Below, in pieces: positions 1 to 8,689 of a stretch of 64,000 bases of DNA. The stretch comes from Streptomyces qinglanensis. GTDB taxonomy: Bacteria; Actinomycetota; Actinomycetes; Streptomycetales; Streptomycetaceae. The notes beneath the pieces were generated by a model, which worked only from the letters and a program-made list of their open reading frames with translations, ran no database searches and was not told where the DNA came from. Each line of letters starts with the position of its first letter. Position 1 is the stretch's first letter. Both the position numbers and the translations under genes were made by a program. The stretch covers positions 124,001-188,000 of the forward strand of contig NZ_FOGO01000007.1 of assembly GCF_900111245.1 (NCBI RefSeq), given 5' to 3'.

Positions 1-524
1 ACGTTGTTCGCCACGACCAGGTCCGCCGGTCCGTGCTCGGCCCGGACGGCCGAACCGGTGGCCGGGTCCAGGAACTCGGTGAGTGTCGGGACGCCCGCGT
101 CCCGCGCCGCGACGCCGACGTTCACCGACGGCTCGATGCCCAGGCAGCGGATCCCCCGGTCCACCAGGTGCCGCAGCAGGTACCCGTCGTTGCTCGCGAC
201 CTCGACCACGAAGGCGTCCTTCTCCGCGGAGTCGAGCGCGAGCTTGCGCACGGTGTCGGCGACGAACGTGCGCGCGTGCTCCACCCAGGACGTCGAGAAG
301 GACGAGAAGTACGCGTACTGCGTGAAGGTGTCCTCCGGCGTGATCAGTGGCGGGATCTGCGCGAGCCGGCACTCGGTGCACACCCGCAGGTGCAGCGGGT
401 ACGTGGGTTCCGGCTGGTCGAGTTGGTCCGCGGCCAGGAAGCTCTCGCACGGTGGCGTCGCACCGAGGTCGACGACGCTCGCCAGCGCCTCCGAGCCGCA
501 CAGCCGGCATCGTGTCATCTGCAT
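1..524 (-). CDS. C-methyltransferase-like SAM methyltransferase, N-terminal 174 residues (cut by window edge)
   Basis: The visible part has the layout of the sugar C-methyltransferase family (TylC3/NovU type). It opens with a zinc-binding N-terminal domain carrying two cysteine pairs, Cys6/Cys9 and Cys49/Cys52. A SAM-binding motif I follows (VEVASNDGYLL, about residues 108-117). Family members are about 400 residues long, so more than half of the gene lies beyond base 1. The start is the ATG at 524; an in-frame ATG at 518 is an alternative, and a GGGGAC stretch precedes both. The gene overlaps the end of the upstream glycosyltransferase by 10 bp, so it belongs to the polysaccharide operon. 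By family, it would methylate a carbon of an NDP-activated sugar. The substrate cannot be read from the sequence. Confidence 0.85.
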   Translation of the reverse strand, partial: MQMTRCRLCGSEALASVVDLGATPPCESFLAADQLDQPEPTYPLHLRVCTECRLAQIPPLITPEDTFTQYAYFSSFSTSWVEHARTFVADTVRKLALDSAEKDAFVVEVASNDGYLLRHLVDRGIRCLGIEPSVNVGVAARDAGVPTLTEFLDPATGSAVRAEHGPADLVVANN

Positions 525-1762
525 CTGCTGTCCCCATCCCCCCTGCGCGCGGGGCCGTCCCCGGCGCGATCCGGTGCTGACCGACCCGCGATCGCGGTGC
601 GGTACTCCTCCACCAGGCGCTCCAGCCCGACGGCCGGGCTGAAGTCCTGCTCGTATCGGTGCCGGGCCGCTCGGCCCAGCTCCCGGTTGCGGGCCGGTCC
701 GGCCGCGATCCGGCGGATGCAGGAGGCGAGCGAGGCCGCGTCTCCCGGCCGGTGCAGCAGCCCGCTCACCCCGTCCTCGACGAGTTCGACGAAGGCGCCG
801 TGCCCGGCGGCGACCGCCGGGACCCCCGCCGCCATGGCCTCCACGACCACCAGGCCGAATGCCTCCAGCCACGTCGAGGGCGCCACCACCGCGACCGACC
901 GCGCGATCGCCTGCCGGCACTGCTCCGGGTCGTACAGGCCCACGTACCGCACGTCGTCCCGGCCCGCCGCCCAGGCGCGCACCTCACCCTCCAGCGGGCC
1001 CGTTCCGGCGATCACCAGAGGCACGCCCACACCGCCCGCCGCGGCGATCCGGTCCCATGCGGTCATGAGCAGCCGTATGCCCTTGGCCTCCGCGAGCCGC
1101 CCGAGATAGAGCAGATGCTCGCCCGGGCCCGCTCGGCAGCCTCCCGGGTCGGGCACGAAGTTGTGCTTCACGGCCAGTCGCCCGGGCGGCATGCCGGCCC
1201 GCACCAGGACGTCGCGCTGCGCCGCGGAGATGCACAGGAACCGCTCGACGCCGGACCACCAGCGCCGCCGGTTGGCCGACAGACTGACCGCGAGGGGCAC
1301 CGTCGCCAGCCGGGAGCCGCGGTAGCAGCCGTGCCGGACGGCGGGCAGCGGTGCCGAGCCCACGCACTCCGAGCACGGCCGTCCGTTCCGCTGCAGCGTG
1401 CCGGGCGGGCAGACCTGGGTGTAGTTGTGCAGGGTGGCGACGGCGGGCACGCCCGCGTCGGCGCAGGCGGCCAGCACCGCGGGCGACAGCAGCGGGAAGA
1501 CGTTGTGGACGTGCACCACGTCCGGCCGCTCGGCGCGGAGCCGGGCGGTCAGTTCGGCGCGGACCCGCGGGTTCCACGGCACCAGCAGCGGCACCGCGGC
1601 CTTGCCCGGCAGGGAGCGGGCGGCGATGTCGTCGCTGCGCCGCTCGAAGACCTCGACGCGGTGTCCGGCCGCGCGCAGCAGCCCGACCTCCTGGTCGACG
1701 ACCTTGTTCTCCCCGCTCGGCTGGGCCGAGGCGTAGCGGTTGTGCACCACGAGGACGTGCAT
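515..1762 (-). CDS. GT4-family glycosyltransferase
   Basis: This 415-residue protein has a GT-B fold. The N-terminal half (MHVLVVHNRY...) is a glycosyltransferase-4-like acceptor domain with the typical VHVHNVFPLLSP stretch near residue 90. Next comes a THNYTQVCPPG-like loop, here TLHNYTQVCP, with several cysteines. The C-terminal half is a group 1 glycosyltransferase domain with the EX7E motif (EAFGLVVVE), which binds the nucleotide-sugar donor. The start is the ATG at 1762, 2 bp after the polymerase gene; a larger open frame extends upstream but only overlaps that gene. It would add one sugar of the repeat unit on the lipid carrier at the inner face of the membrane. Donor and acceptor are unknown. 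Confidence 0.93.
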   Translation of the reverse strand: MHVLVVHNRYASAQPSGENKVVDQEVGLLRAAGHRVEVFERRSDDIAARSLPGKAAVPLLVPWNPRVRAELTARLRAERPDVVHVHNVFPLLSPAVLAACADAGVPAVATLHNYTQVCPPGTLQRNGRPCSECVGSAPLPAVRHGCYRGSRLATVPLAVSLSANRRRWWSGVERFLCISAAQRDVLVRAGMPPGRLAVKHNFVPDPGGCRAGPGEHLLYLGRLAEAKGIRLLMTAWDRIAAAGGVGVPLVIAGTGPLEGEVRAWAAGRDDVRYVGLYDPEQCRQAIARSVAVVAPSTWLEAFGLVVVEAMAAGVPAVAAGHGAFVELVEDGVSGLLHRPGDAASLASCIRRIAAGPARNRELGRAARHRYEQDFSPAVGLERLVEEYRTAIAGRSAPDRAGDGPARRGDGDSRCR

Positions 1763-1764
1763 GC

Positions 1765-3000
1765 TCACGTCACCTCCCGGTTCGGGTTCAGGGCGTACGG
1801 CCCGCCGCGCCGCCCGGAGGCGTCGGGCGGTGGGAGGGGTGCGGCCTCGGCGGGTGCGGCCAGCAGCGAGGCGGCGACGGCCAGATGCAGCAGATAGGGC
1901 GAGGCGTCGCCCAGCCCGGCCTCGGTGTAGGAGGCGATGGCGCAGTAGCTGATCAGGAAGAGCGCACAGGCCCTCGACAGCGACGGGGGCCGCAGCAGCG
2001 CGCCGCCGCCCAGCACGATGAAGAGCGTCGCCACGAGGGCGATCCCGGTCAGGCCCTGTTCCTGGTAGACGGCCAGCCAACTGTTGTCGATCGGGAGCCC
2101 GCCGAACGACTTGTCGCCCAACCCTGCGCCGAACAACTGCTCGACGGCCGTGCGGGGCGCCGCCAGCAGGGCGTCCCAGACCTTGGCCCGGCCGGTGAGG
2201 CTGGTGAAGTTCTCCTGGCTCTGCCCGCGCAGGAACCAGGCCCGCAGCGCGGGGCCGAACCCCACCGCGGCCACCGCTGCGCACAGCACGGTCCACACGA
2301 AGAACCGGCGCGCTGCGGCGCTGGTCAGAACGAGCGAGCCGATCGCCAGCGCCAGCCCGACGAACAGGCCGAGGGTGGCCGTCCGGGTGTGGGTCAGCGC
2401 GAGGAGGACGGCTGACGGGACGATGACCGCCGCCGCGCTGCCCTTGTCGGTCCGGCGGCCCAGCAGGAGCAGCACGGTGAGCCCGATGATCACCGCGGCG
2501 TACTGTCCGATCTGCGGCGGCGTCAGCGGCCACAGCGCGCCGACCAGCCGGCCGCCGTAGAGGTCGGGCAGGGCGGCACCCGGCGAGAGGAGCGCGCCCG
2601 CGGCCACCGACCCGAGCACCGCCAGATACATCCGGATGTGGTGTCTGACGAACGTCGAACTGCCGTCCCACCAGCGGCTGAGCAGCCACAGGGTGCCGAC
2701 GAACAGCGCCAGCCGGGCGCAGCGGAACAGCGCGCCGAATCCGGATGCCGGATCGGCGCTGGAGATCACGCTCGGTACCAGCAGCAGGGTGAGCAGGAGC
2801 AGGAAGGCGCCGGGCCGGATGCGCAGCCGGGGATTGAGCACGAGTGCCAGGGCGAACGCGGCCGCCAGCGCGCCCATGGTGACCAGTTGGATGAGGGAGC
2901 GGGGCAGCGGGACGATGGTCCTCGCCCCGGCCGAGCCGAGCGTGTTGAGGACCAGCAGTCCCCAGACGACCCCGACGGTCCTCGGTGTGCGCTGCTCCAT
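1765..3000 (-). CDS. Wzy-like O-antigen/exopolysaccharide polymerase (integral membrane)
   Basis: This 411-residue protein is almost entirely hydrophobic, with roughly ten to twelve predicted membrane segments. Its central segment around LTHTRTATLGLFVGLALA fits the O-antigen ligase/polymerase (Wzy_C) family. A larger hydrophilic loop (about residues 245-300, containing GRAKVWDALLAAP) sits before the last segments, as in Wzy proteins. The start is the ATG at 3000, one base after the stop of the beta-helix gene. In a Wzx/Wzy pathway it would join lipid-linked repeat units on the outer face of the membrane. Neighbouring Wzz-like proteins and an initiating sugar transferase support this role. A ligase role cannot be excluded, because the families are hard to separate by sequence. 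Confidence 0.85.
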   Translation of the reverse strand: MEQRTPRTVGVVWGLLVLNTLGSAGARTIVPLPRSLIQLVTMGALAAAFALALVLNPRLRIRPGAFLLLLTLLLVPSVISSADPASGFGALFRCARLALFVGTLWLLSRWWDGSSTFVRHHIRMYLAVLGSVAAGALLSPGAALPDLYGGRLVGALWPLTPPQIGQYAAVIIGLTVLLLLGRRTDKGSAAAVIVPSAVLLALTHTRTATLGLFVGLALAIGSLVLTSAAARRFFVWTVLCAAVAAVGFGPALRAWFLRGQSQENFTSLTGRAKVWDALLAAPRTAVEQLFGAGLGDKSFGGLPIDNSWLAVYQEQGLTGIALVATLFIVLGGGALLRPPSLSRACALFLISYCAIASYTEAGLGDASPYLLHLAVAASLLAAPAEAAPLPPPDASGRRGGPYALNPNREVT

Positions 3001-3001
3001 C

Positions 3002-4522
3002 TCACCCACCGCCCAGGGGCCGGAAGGTGCTGCCCACGTCCTGCTGGTAGGGCGCTGCCTGCCACTGACCGGGGTCGAGGACCCGGCTCGGGTCGTGGGC
3101 AACGAAGCTCCACGGTCCCAGGTAGACGTTGTCGTGCCAGCGGTTGTGCTGTTTGCGGGTGATCGCCTCGGCCACCCGGTCGCCCTGGTACGGCGACCAG
3201 TCCGGGTAGGTGCCGTAGTTGGCCAGCAGCGCCATGCGGTCGCACTTGACCGTGCACTCCACGACGGAGGTGTCCAGCACGAAGCGGTTGTCGTGGATGT
3301 CCACGCGCTGGGTCTTCCACCGGCAGTCGCTGTAGAGCGGTGGCTCGGCGATCTCCGGGCGCGTGCAGCGGTCGGTGTCCTTCACCAGCAGGGTGCAGGA
3401 ACCGGTGGAGGTGTTGGCCGGACTGTTGCAGAACCGGTCGGAGTTCTCCCACAGGGTGATCCCGGACCAGTTGTTCTCCAGCACGTTCCGGGAGATCTCT
3501 ATCTTGTCCGTGCGGGCCGGAATCCGCGGTTCGCCGCCGGCTTCGGACAGGTAGACGGTCGCGAACGGGAAGCTGTCGCCGCGGTCGGCGTATCTGCGGC
3601 CCTCGACCCAGTTGTTCCGCCGGATCGTGTTCTTGCGGACGACCGCGTTGTAGCTGGTCTCGTAGATCAGCGCCGCACCGTCGTTGGCCTCCAGAACGTT
3701 GTCCTCGATGCGGAAGTCGTTGTTGTTGGTGTCCGCCCACAGTCCGGCTCCGCGGTTGTCGTGCACCCAGTTGCCGCGGATGTCGGCGCCGTCGACGGCC
3801 CAGAACTTGACACCGCCGGTGCAGCCGCAGCCGGGCCGCCGCCGCTCCCAGTCGTCCCGGTTGTTGTCCGCGATCTCGTTGTCCTCGACCACCAGGCCGC
3901 TGATACCGCCGGACGCCTTGTAGGCGTTCATCCCGTACTGCCCGTTCCCGCGCAGGCAACTGGCCCGGACCCGCTGGCGGGCGCCGGCCATCAGTCCGGC
4001 GCCGGAGTTGTACTGGATCCTGGCGTGCTCGATCACCCACCCGTCGGCCGAGTCGTGGTTGACCACGCCCTCGTCGTGCGGCGCGACGAAGCCCTGCACG
4101 GTCAGGTGCCGGATGGTGACGTCGCGGGCGCTGCCGCCGAACGCGTACTGGTTGGTCTTCCGGCCGTCGAGCACCGCGCCCGGCGCACCGAGGTAGCTGT
4201 TCCCCTTCTTGGGGACGACCTGGGCGTGGCGGCCCCGCTCGAGCCGGTGCTTGCCCGGTCGGAGCCAGAAGACGGTGTTCGGGGGACTGCTCCGGGTCTT
4301 CGCGGCCAGGTCGCCGACCACCGCGGGGTCGACCGGCACCGCACCCGCGGGCGGCTTCGCCGGACCGGCCGCGGGCTCCGCACACACCCGGGCCGCGGAC
4401 GGGGACGGTGCGGCGCTCGGCTCCGCCGGGGCGCCGGGCGTGCTCACACAGCCGGTCGCCGCCACCAGGGCCAGTACCGGTACCGCCACCGGTAACCCCC
4501 GGTGCCGCCGTTCGATCCCCAC
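3002..4522 (-). CDS. Exported right-handed parallel beta-helix lipoprotein
   Basis: This 506-residue protein starts at a GTG (4522) behind a GGGGGG ribosome site. It has a basic N-terminus, a hydrophobic stretch (VAVPVLALVAA) and a lipobox-like ATGC with Cys25, so it is probably anchored outside the cell. After an Ala/Pro/Ser linker, residues about 110-470 consist of short turns rich in Asn and Asp, the usual look of parallel beta-helix (PbH1) repeats. Many cysteines, several in pairs, suggest disulfides. Beta-helix proteins in polysaccharide operons are epimerases, lyases or acetylesterases. I do not see the DPHD catalytic motif of mannuronan C5-epimerases, so I leave the activity open. It lies 8 bp from the heparinase-like gene and 1 bp from wzy. 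Confidence 0.85.
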   Translation of the reverse strand: MGIERRHRGLPVAVPVLALVAATGCVSTPGAPAEPSAAPSPSAARVCAEPAAGPAKPPAGAVPVDPAVVGDLAAKTRSSPPNTVFWLRPGKHRLERGRHAQVVPKKGNSYLGAPGAVLDGRKTNQYAFGGSARDVTIRHLTVQGFVAPHDEGVVNHDSADGWVIEHARIQYNSGAGLMAGARQRVRASCLRGNGQYGMNAYKASGGISGLVVEDNEIADNNRDDWERRRPGCGCTGGVKFWAVDGADIRGNWVHDNRGAGLWADTNNNDFRIEDNVLEANDGAALIYETSYNAVVRKNTIRRNNWVEGRRYADRGDSFPFATVYLSEAGGEPRIPARTDKIEISRNVLENNWSGITLWENSDRFCNSPANTSTGSCTLLVKDTDRCTRPEIAEPPLYSDCRWKTQRVDIHDNRFVLDTSVVECTVKCDRMALLANYGTYPDWSPYQGDRVAEAITRKQHNRWHDNVYLGPWSFVAHDPSRVLDPGQWQAAPYQQDVGSTFRPLGGG

Positions 4523-4530
4523 GCGCCCCC

Positions 4531-6474
4531 CTAGCCCCGGAACCTGAGTACGGTGACGAATCCCCCGGCGCTGTCGGTGAACCCGCTGCCGACCAGCGTC
4601 GTGGCGGGTTCCTTGCGCCCGAACCCGGCGGAGTACCAGCCCAGCGGCGGGTCGCACTCACCGCGATGGGCCCGCCAGGTCAGCCGCCCGGGCAGTTCGA
4701 GCTCCGCGGAGCGCTCCTCGCCCTCCCGGGCCCAGCTGAGCACGGCCCGGTTCCCGACCAGTTCCGCGGTGACCGCCGGACCGAGGTGGAACGCCAGGCG
4801 CGCGGCCCGGCGCGGTCCGCGCACCTCGTCGACCACCCGCAACTCGCGGTCCGCGGCGCTCAGCTCCACCCGGCGGCGGTGCACGGAGTGCCGGTAGCCG
4901 TCGTGCTCGGCACACCAGCGGGCCGCGCCCTCCCCGGACGCGTCCGCGACCAGGACGCGGCTGCGGGCGTGCCGGGTCCACAGGAACGGGCCACCGGAGG
5001 CGGACTGGTCGGCGCCGTCCAACTGCAGGGTGTTGTGGCCCAGGGTCGAGCGGAAGTACTGCCGCCACCGGGGCTGCCCGTGGTAGCAGTACGTCCCCGG
5101 GTCGGCGAGCACATCCACCCCGTCGTGCCGGACCTCCACGGACAGCGCGTCCGCGTGGGCGTGCGCGGCGATGGACAGGAACCCGTGCGGACCGCCGTCG
5201 CAGCGGCACCAGATCTCCCCCGGGCCGCGCAGGATGGTCATGCCCGCATCGGCGAAATGGGCAGGTCGGACGGCCGGCCGGGGCACCGCCGGTGCGGTCG
5301 GCCGGAGGAGCGCGGCCAGCAGCGGCGTGCGCACATCGGTCCCGGTCACCGCAGGCCACCAGGCGAGCCCGCCGAACACGGCGTCCCCGGTGGCCAGCAG
5401 CGAGGCCCAGCGGTCGGTGCCCGCGCCGTCCAGGACCAGCCCGTGCCCGTCGTCCGCGTCCCCCTGGCGCGGTGGCCGCAGACGGCTGTCCAGCACGGCC
5501 GCGAGTGCGTCCGTCATCCGCAGCAGCACCCGCCGGATCGAGGCGGGGACCGGCACCCCGGCGGCATCCGCCTCGGCCACCGCGGCCAGGCCGAGTTCCA
5601 GCACGAGTGCGTGGTACTCGGTGGCCGACTCGCGGTTCAGGCCGGAGGCGAAGGTGTTGCTGCGCAACTGCCGCTCCAGCGTCCGCAGCGCCTCGGCCCG
5701 CCACCGGGCGGAGGAGGGGAACCAGCCGAACGCGCAGGCCGCGGCGGACTGCCCGGCGGCTTCGGCGATGACGTGGTTGTTCGCCGACGAACCCCGGCTG
5801 GGAAAGGCGGCCAGCCAGCGCTGGTGGTGCCATATCTGGGCCAGCGCCACCGGGTTGTCCTCGAACAGTTCCGCCGCGCCCGGCCAGCCCTCCAGCAGCC
5901 GGCGGATCCAGACCCAGGAGAGCAGCCGGATGCCCAGCTCGATGCCGCTCACCCAGTGCACACCGCACAGCGGCGGGTTGGCCCGCCACCACGACCGCAG
6001 ATGCCCGGCCGTCCGCTCGGCGTACCGCTCGTCGCCGGTGAGCGCGTAGGCGGCGGCGAGCACGGTGAGGTACTGGTGGCGGGAGAGTTCCCAGATCTGC
6101 TTGATGTCGCCGACGGCGTCCTCGTCCCGGTAGGGCACCTCGAAGGCGTAGCCGCGCGGAGCACGGCGCCCGGTCTTCGGGTCGTACTGCCAGTCCGGGT
6201 CGGCCAGGTCCGTGCGCTCCACCCCGAAGTACGCGGCGTGTCCCTCCAGCAGCCGGTCCGCCTCGGCGACGAGCCGCTTCGCGGCGTCCGGCGGCACCGC
6301 GGCGAGCGTCCCGGCGGGCAGCACGGCGGTGAACCGGGCGCCGGTCACCTGCGGGCAGTCCGGCGGCGCGGACCGCCAGCGCCGCCTGCGCAGGGCGTCG
6401 CCCGCCCGGCCGACGGCCTCCCCCGGTCCCATGCGGGAGAGCCGCCGCAGATACCAGCCCGCGCTCATCGTCAT
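4531..6474 (-). CDS. Heparinase II/III-family polysaccharide lyase-like protein
   Basis: This 647-residue protein has the two-part build of the family. An alpha/alpha-toroid N-terminal half (about 50-340) is followed by a beta-sandwich heparinase II/III half (about 380-640). Likely active-site residues are visible: the Asn-His pair in SSANNHVIAEAAG, the Tyr/His of ESATEYHALVLELG, and the His of AHAHADALSVEV. The start ATG (6474) overlaps the previous stop in an ATGA junction. No signal peptide is evident, so it may act inside the cell or on nascent chains. The fold is shared by heparinases and by alginate/oligoalginate lyases (PL15/PL17). Genes of this type are common in exopolysaccharide operons next to an asnB-like gene and a two-domain dehydrogenase, as here. 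Confidence 0.88.
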   Translation of the reverse strand: MTMSAGWYLRRLSRMGPGEAVGRAGDALRRRRWRSAPPDCPQVTGARFTAVLPAGTLAAVPPDAAKRLVAEADRLLEGHAAYFGVERTDLADPDWQYDPKTGRRAPRGYAFEVPYRDEDAVGDIKQIWELSRHQYLTVLAAAYALTGDERYAERTAGHLRSWWRANPPLCGVHWVSGIELGIRLLSWVWIRRLLEGWPGAAELFEDNPVALAQIWHHQRWLAAFPSRGSSANNHVIAEAAGQSAAACAFGWFPSSARWRAEALRTLERQLRSNTFASGLNRESATEYHALVLELGLAAVAEADAAGVPVPASIRRVLLRMTDALAAVLDSRLRPPRQGDADDGHGLVLDGAGTDRWASLLATGDAVFGGLAWWPAVTGTDVRTPLLAALLRPTAPAVPRPAVRPAHFADAGMTILRGPGEIWCRCDGGPHGFLSIAAHAHADALSVEVRHDGVDVLADPGTYCYHGQPRWRQYFRSTLGHNTLQLDGADQSASGGPFLWTRHARSRVLVADASGEGAARWCAEHDGYRHSVHRRRVELSAADRELRVVDEVRGPRRAARLAFHLGPAVTAELVGNRAVLSWAREGEERSAELELPGRLTWRAHRGECDPPLGWYSAGFGRKEPATTLVGSGFTDSAGGFVTVLRFRG

Positions 6475-8672
6475 CGCTGCCTCGCCAGGGTCACCGGTGC
6501 GCCGCCGGCCAGCGAGGTGCGCACGGCGAGGGTGGCCGCCGTGGTGGCGGCCAGCGACTCCAGCGCCACCGGCATCGGCCCCCCGGTGCGCACCGCCCTG
6601 AGGAACGCCGCCAGTTCGGCGCGCTGGCCCTTGTCCCGGGTCCTGGACAGCCGCGGGGAGGCCCAGCGCTTGCGGCCGTGCACCGAGGCCCGCACGAAGT
6701 CGTCGAGGTGCAGCACCTTGCCGTCCGCGACGAGGTCGAGCGTCTCCTTGGGGAAGCCGGGCGAGCCGCTGGTGACGTAGCCGAGGGTGGCGGTCGACCC
6801 GTCCGGGTAGCGCAGCACCACCTGGAGGTCCTCGTTGTCGGGCGTGGCGACCGCGTACACCGAGACCGGATCGCCCCCGAGCAGCCAGCTCACCGTGTCG
6901 ATGAAGTGCCCGCCCTCCCCGGCGAACCGCGAGCCCTCCGTACCCTGCCTGAGGTACCAGCTGCCGTGTTCCAGCCGGCCGGCGTTGACCAGGTAGCGGA
7001 CGCTCGCCGGACCGGTCCGGGTGCCGAACCGCTTCCTGGCCTGACGCAGCAGCGGTGCGAACCGGCGGTTGAAGCCCACCTGCAGCCGGTCGTTCCCGGA
7101 CTCCTCCACCGCAGCGAGCACACCGGCCAGTTCGTCCTCGGTGAGCGCCAGCGGCTTCTCCACGAAGACCGCCTTCCCGGCCAGCAGCGCCCTGCGGGTC
7201 AGTTCGGCGTGCGAGCTGTGCCGGGTGACCACGAACACCGCATCGACGGCCGGGTCGCCGAGCACGGCGTCGAGATCGGTGGTCGCCTCGGCGAAGCCGA
7301 ACTTCCGCTGCGCGTTGGCGGCGGAGAGCGCCGTCGTGGTCACGACCGTCGACAGCGCGACCCCGTCCCGCCGGGCCAGGTGCGGCAGCAGCATCGACGA
7401 CGCGTAGTTCCCCGCGCCGACGAACGCCACCCGCACCGGGGCGGCAGTGCTCCGGGCAGGGGTGGACGCTGCGCCGCTGCGCCGCTGCACCGCGGGCACG
7501 GCCACCTCCGGTGCCGCCGGTGCCGCCGCGTCCGCCGCAGGTCCGGCGGGGCCCGGGTACCGGAACAGCACGGCCACGGCCTTCAGGTCGCCCTCCTCCA
7601 GGCTCCGGTAGGTCTCGACGGCGTCGTCGAAGTCGGCGACGTGGGAGACGAGGGGCTCCGCGTCGACGGAGCCGCGGGCCAGGAGGTCGAGGAAGCACGC
7701 CAGGTTGCGGCGCTCGGTCCAGCGCACGTAGCCGATCGGATAGTCCCGTCCGGCGAGCTCGTACTCCGGGTCGTAGCGCCCGGGACCGTAGCTGCGGGAG
7801 AACCGGACGTCGAGTTCCTTCTCGTAGTACGCGTTCCACGGCAGGTCCAGGCGGCACTTGCCGATGTCGACGACCCGGCCGCGGTCCCGGCTCAGCCGGG
7901 CGGCCAGCTCGACGGGCTCGTTGCTGCCGCCGCCGGCGGCCAGATACACCTGGTCCACGCCGTGCCCGCCGCTGAGTTCGGCGACGGCCGCCTCCACCGC
8001 GGCGGACGCGGGATCGCCGCAGGTCACCGCGCCCAGCCGGGCACCGAGTTCGCAGCGGGCCGGGTCGGGGTCCACCCCGACGACACGGACTCCCGAGGCG
8101 GCGAGCAACTGCACCACCAACTGCCCGATCAGCCCGAGGCCGACGACCAGCGCCACGTCGCCCAACTGCGGCTCGCCGCGGCGGACGCCCTGCAGCGCGA
8201 TCGCACCGACGGTCCCGAAGGCCGCGTGCCGCGGCGCGAGACCGTCCGGCACCCGGGCACAGAGGTTCTTCGGCACCCAGTTCAGCTCGGCGTGCAGCGC
8301 GTGCTCATTGCCGGCGCAGGCCACGAGGTCGCCCACCGCCACGTCGTCGATCCCTGTGCCGACCTGTTCGACCACCCCGCACAGCGAATAGCCCAGCGGC
8401 GTCCAGGAGTCCAGCTTGCCCATCACCTTGCGGTAGGTGGCGGGCACCCCGTTGGTGGCCACGCTCTGCATGACCTTGGCCACCTGGTCCGGGCGGGAGC
8501 GGGCCTTGCCCAGCATCGACATCCCGGCCTCGGAGACCTTCATCAGCTCGGTCCCGGTGGATATCAACGAGTAGGCGCTGCGGACCAGTACGCCCCCCGG
8601 CTTGCACCCCGGTACCGGCACGTCGAGCACCGTCAGCTCGCCGCTCTTGTAGTTCTGCACAACCTGTTTCAC
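6471..8672 (-). CDS. Bi-domain oxidoreductase (zinc-type alcohol dehydrogenase fused to Gfo/Idh/MocA)
   Basis: This 733-residue protein joins two NAD(P)-binding enzymes. Residues about 1-345 form a medium-chain alcohol dehydrogenase-like domain with a Rossmann motif near 176-201 (VVGLGLIGQLVVQ). An Ala/Pro-rich linker (about 365-412) leads to a Gfo/Idh/MocA domain. That domain begins with VRVAFVGAGNYASSM near 413 and has the EKP signature at 505-507. The GTG start at 8672 follows an AGAGGA site. Fusions of this kind recur in bacterial surface-polysaccharide operons and are thought to modify a nucleotide-activated sugar, but no reaction is established that I can name. It sits 17 bp after the amidotransferase and overlaps the heparinase gene by 4 bp. 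Confidence 0.92.
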   Translation of the reverse strand: MKQVVQNYKSGELTVLDVPVPGCKPGGVLVRSAYSLISTGTELMKVSEAGMSMLGKARSRPDQVAKVMQSVATNGVPATYRKVMGKLDSWTPLGYSLCGVVEQVGTGIDDVAVGDLVACAGNEHALHAELNWVPKNLCARVPDGLAPRHAAFGTVGAIALQGVRRGEPQLGDVALVVGLGLIGQLVVQLLAASGVRVVGVDPDPARCELGARLGAVTCGDPASAAVEAAVAELSGGHGVDQVYLAAGGGSNEPVELAARLSRDRGRVVDIGKCRLDLPWNAYYEKELDVRFSRSYGPGRYDPEYELAGRDYPIGYVRWTERRNLACFLDLLARGSVDAEPLVSHVADFDDAVETYRSLEEGDLKAVAVLFRYPGPAGPAADAAAPAAPEVAVPAVQRRSGAASTPARSTAAPVRVAFVGAGNYASSMLLPHLARRDGVALSTVVTTTALSAANAQRKFGFAEATTDLDAVLGDPAVDAVFVVTRHSSHAELTRRALLAGKAVFVEKPLALTEDELAGVLAAVEESGNDRLQVGFNRRFAPLLRQARKRFGTRTGPASVRYLVNAGRLEHGSWYLRQGTEGSRFAGEGGHFIDTVSWLLGGDPVSVYAVATPDNEDLQVVLRYPDGSTATLGYVTSGSPGFPKETLDLVADGKVLHLDDFVRASVHGRKRWASPRLSRTRDKGQRAELAAFLRAVRTGGPMPVALESLAATTAATLAVRTSLAGGAPVTLARQR

Positions 8673-8689
8673 CCGAAGTCCTCTTGTCT

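Noticed and set aside
3002..4522. Mannuronan C5-epimerase as a firm call for the beta-helix lipoprotein
   Set aside because: The DPHD catalytic motif is not visible, so only the fold and export are supported.
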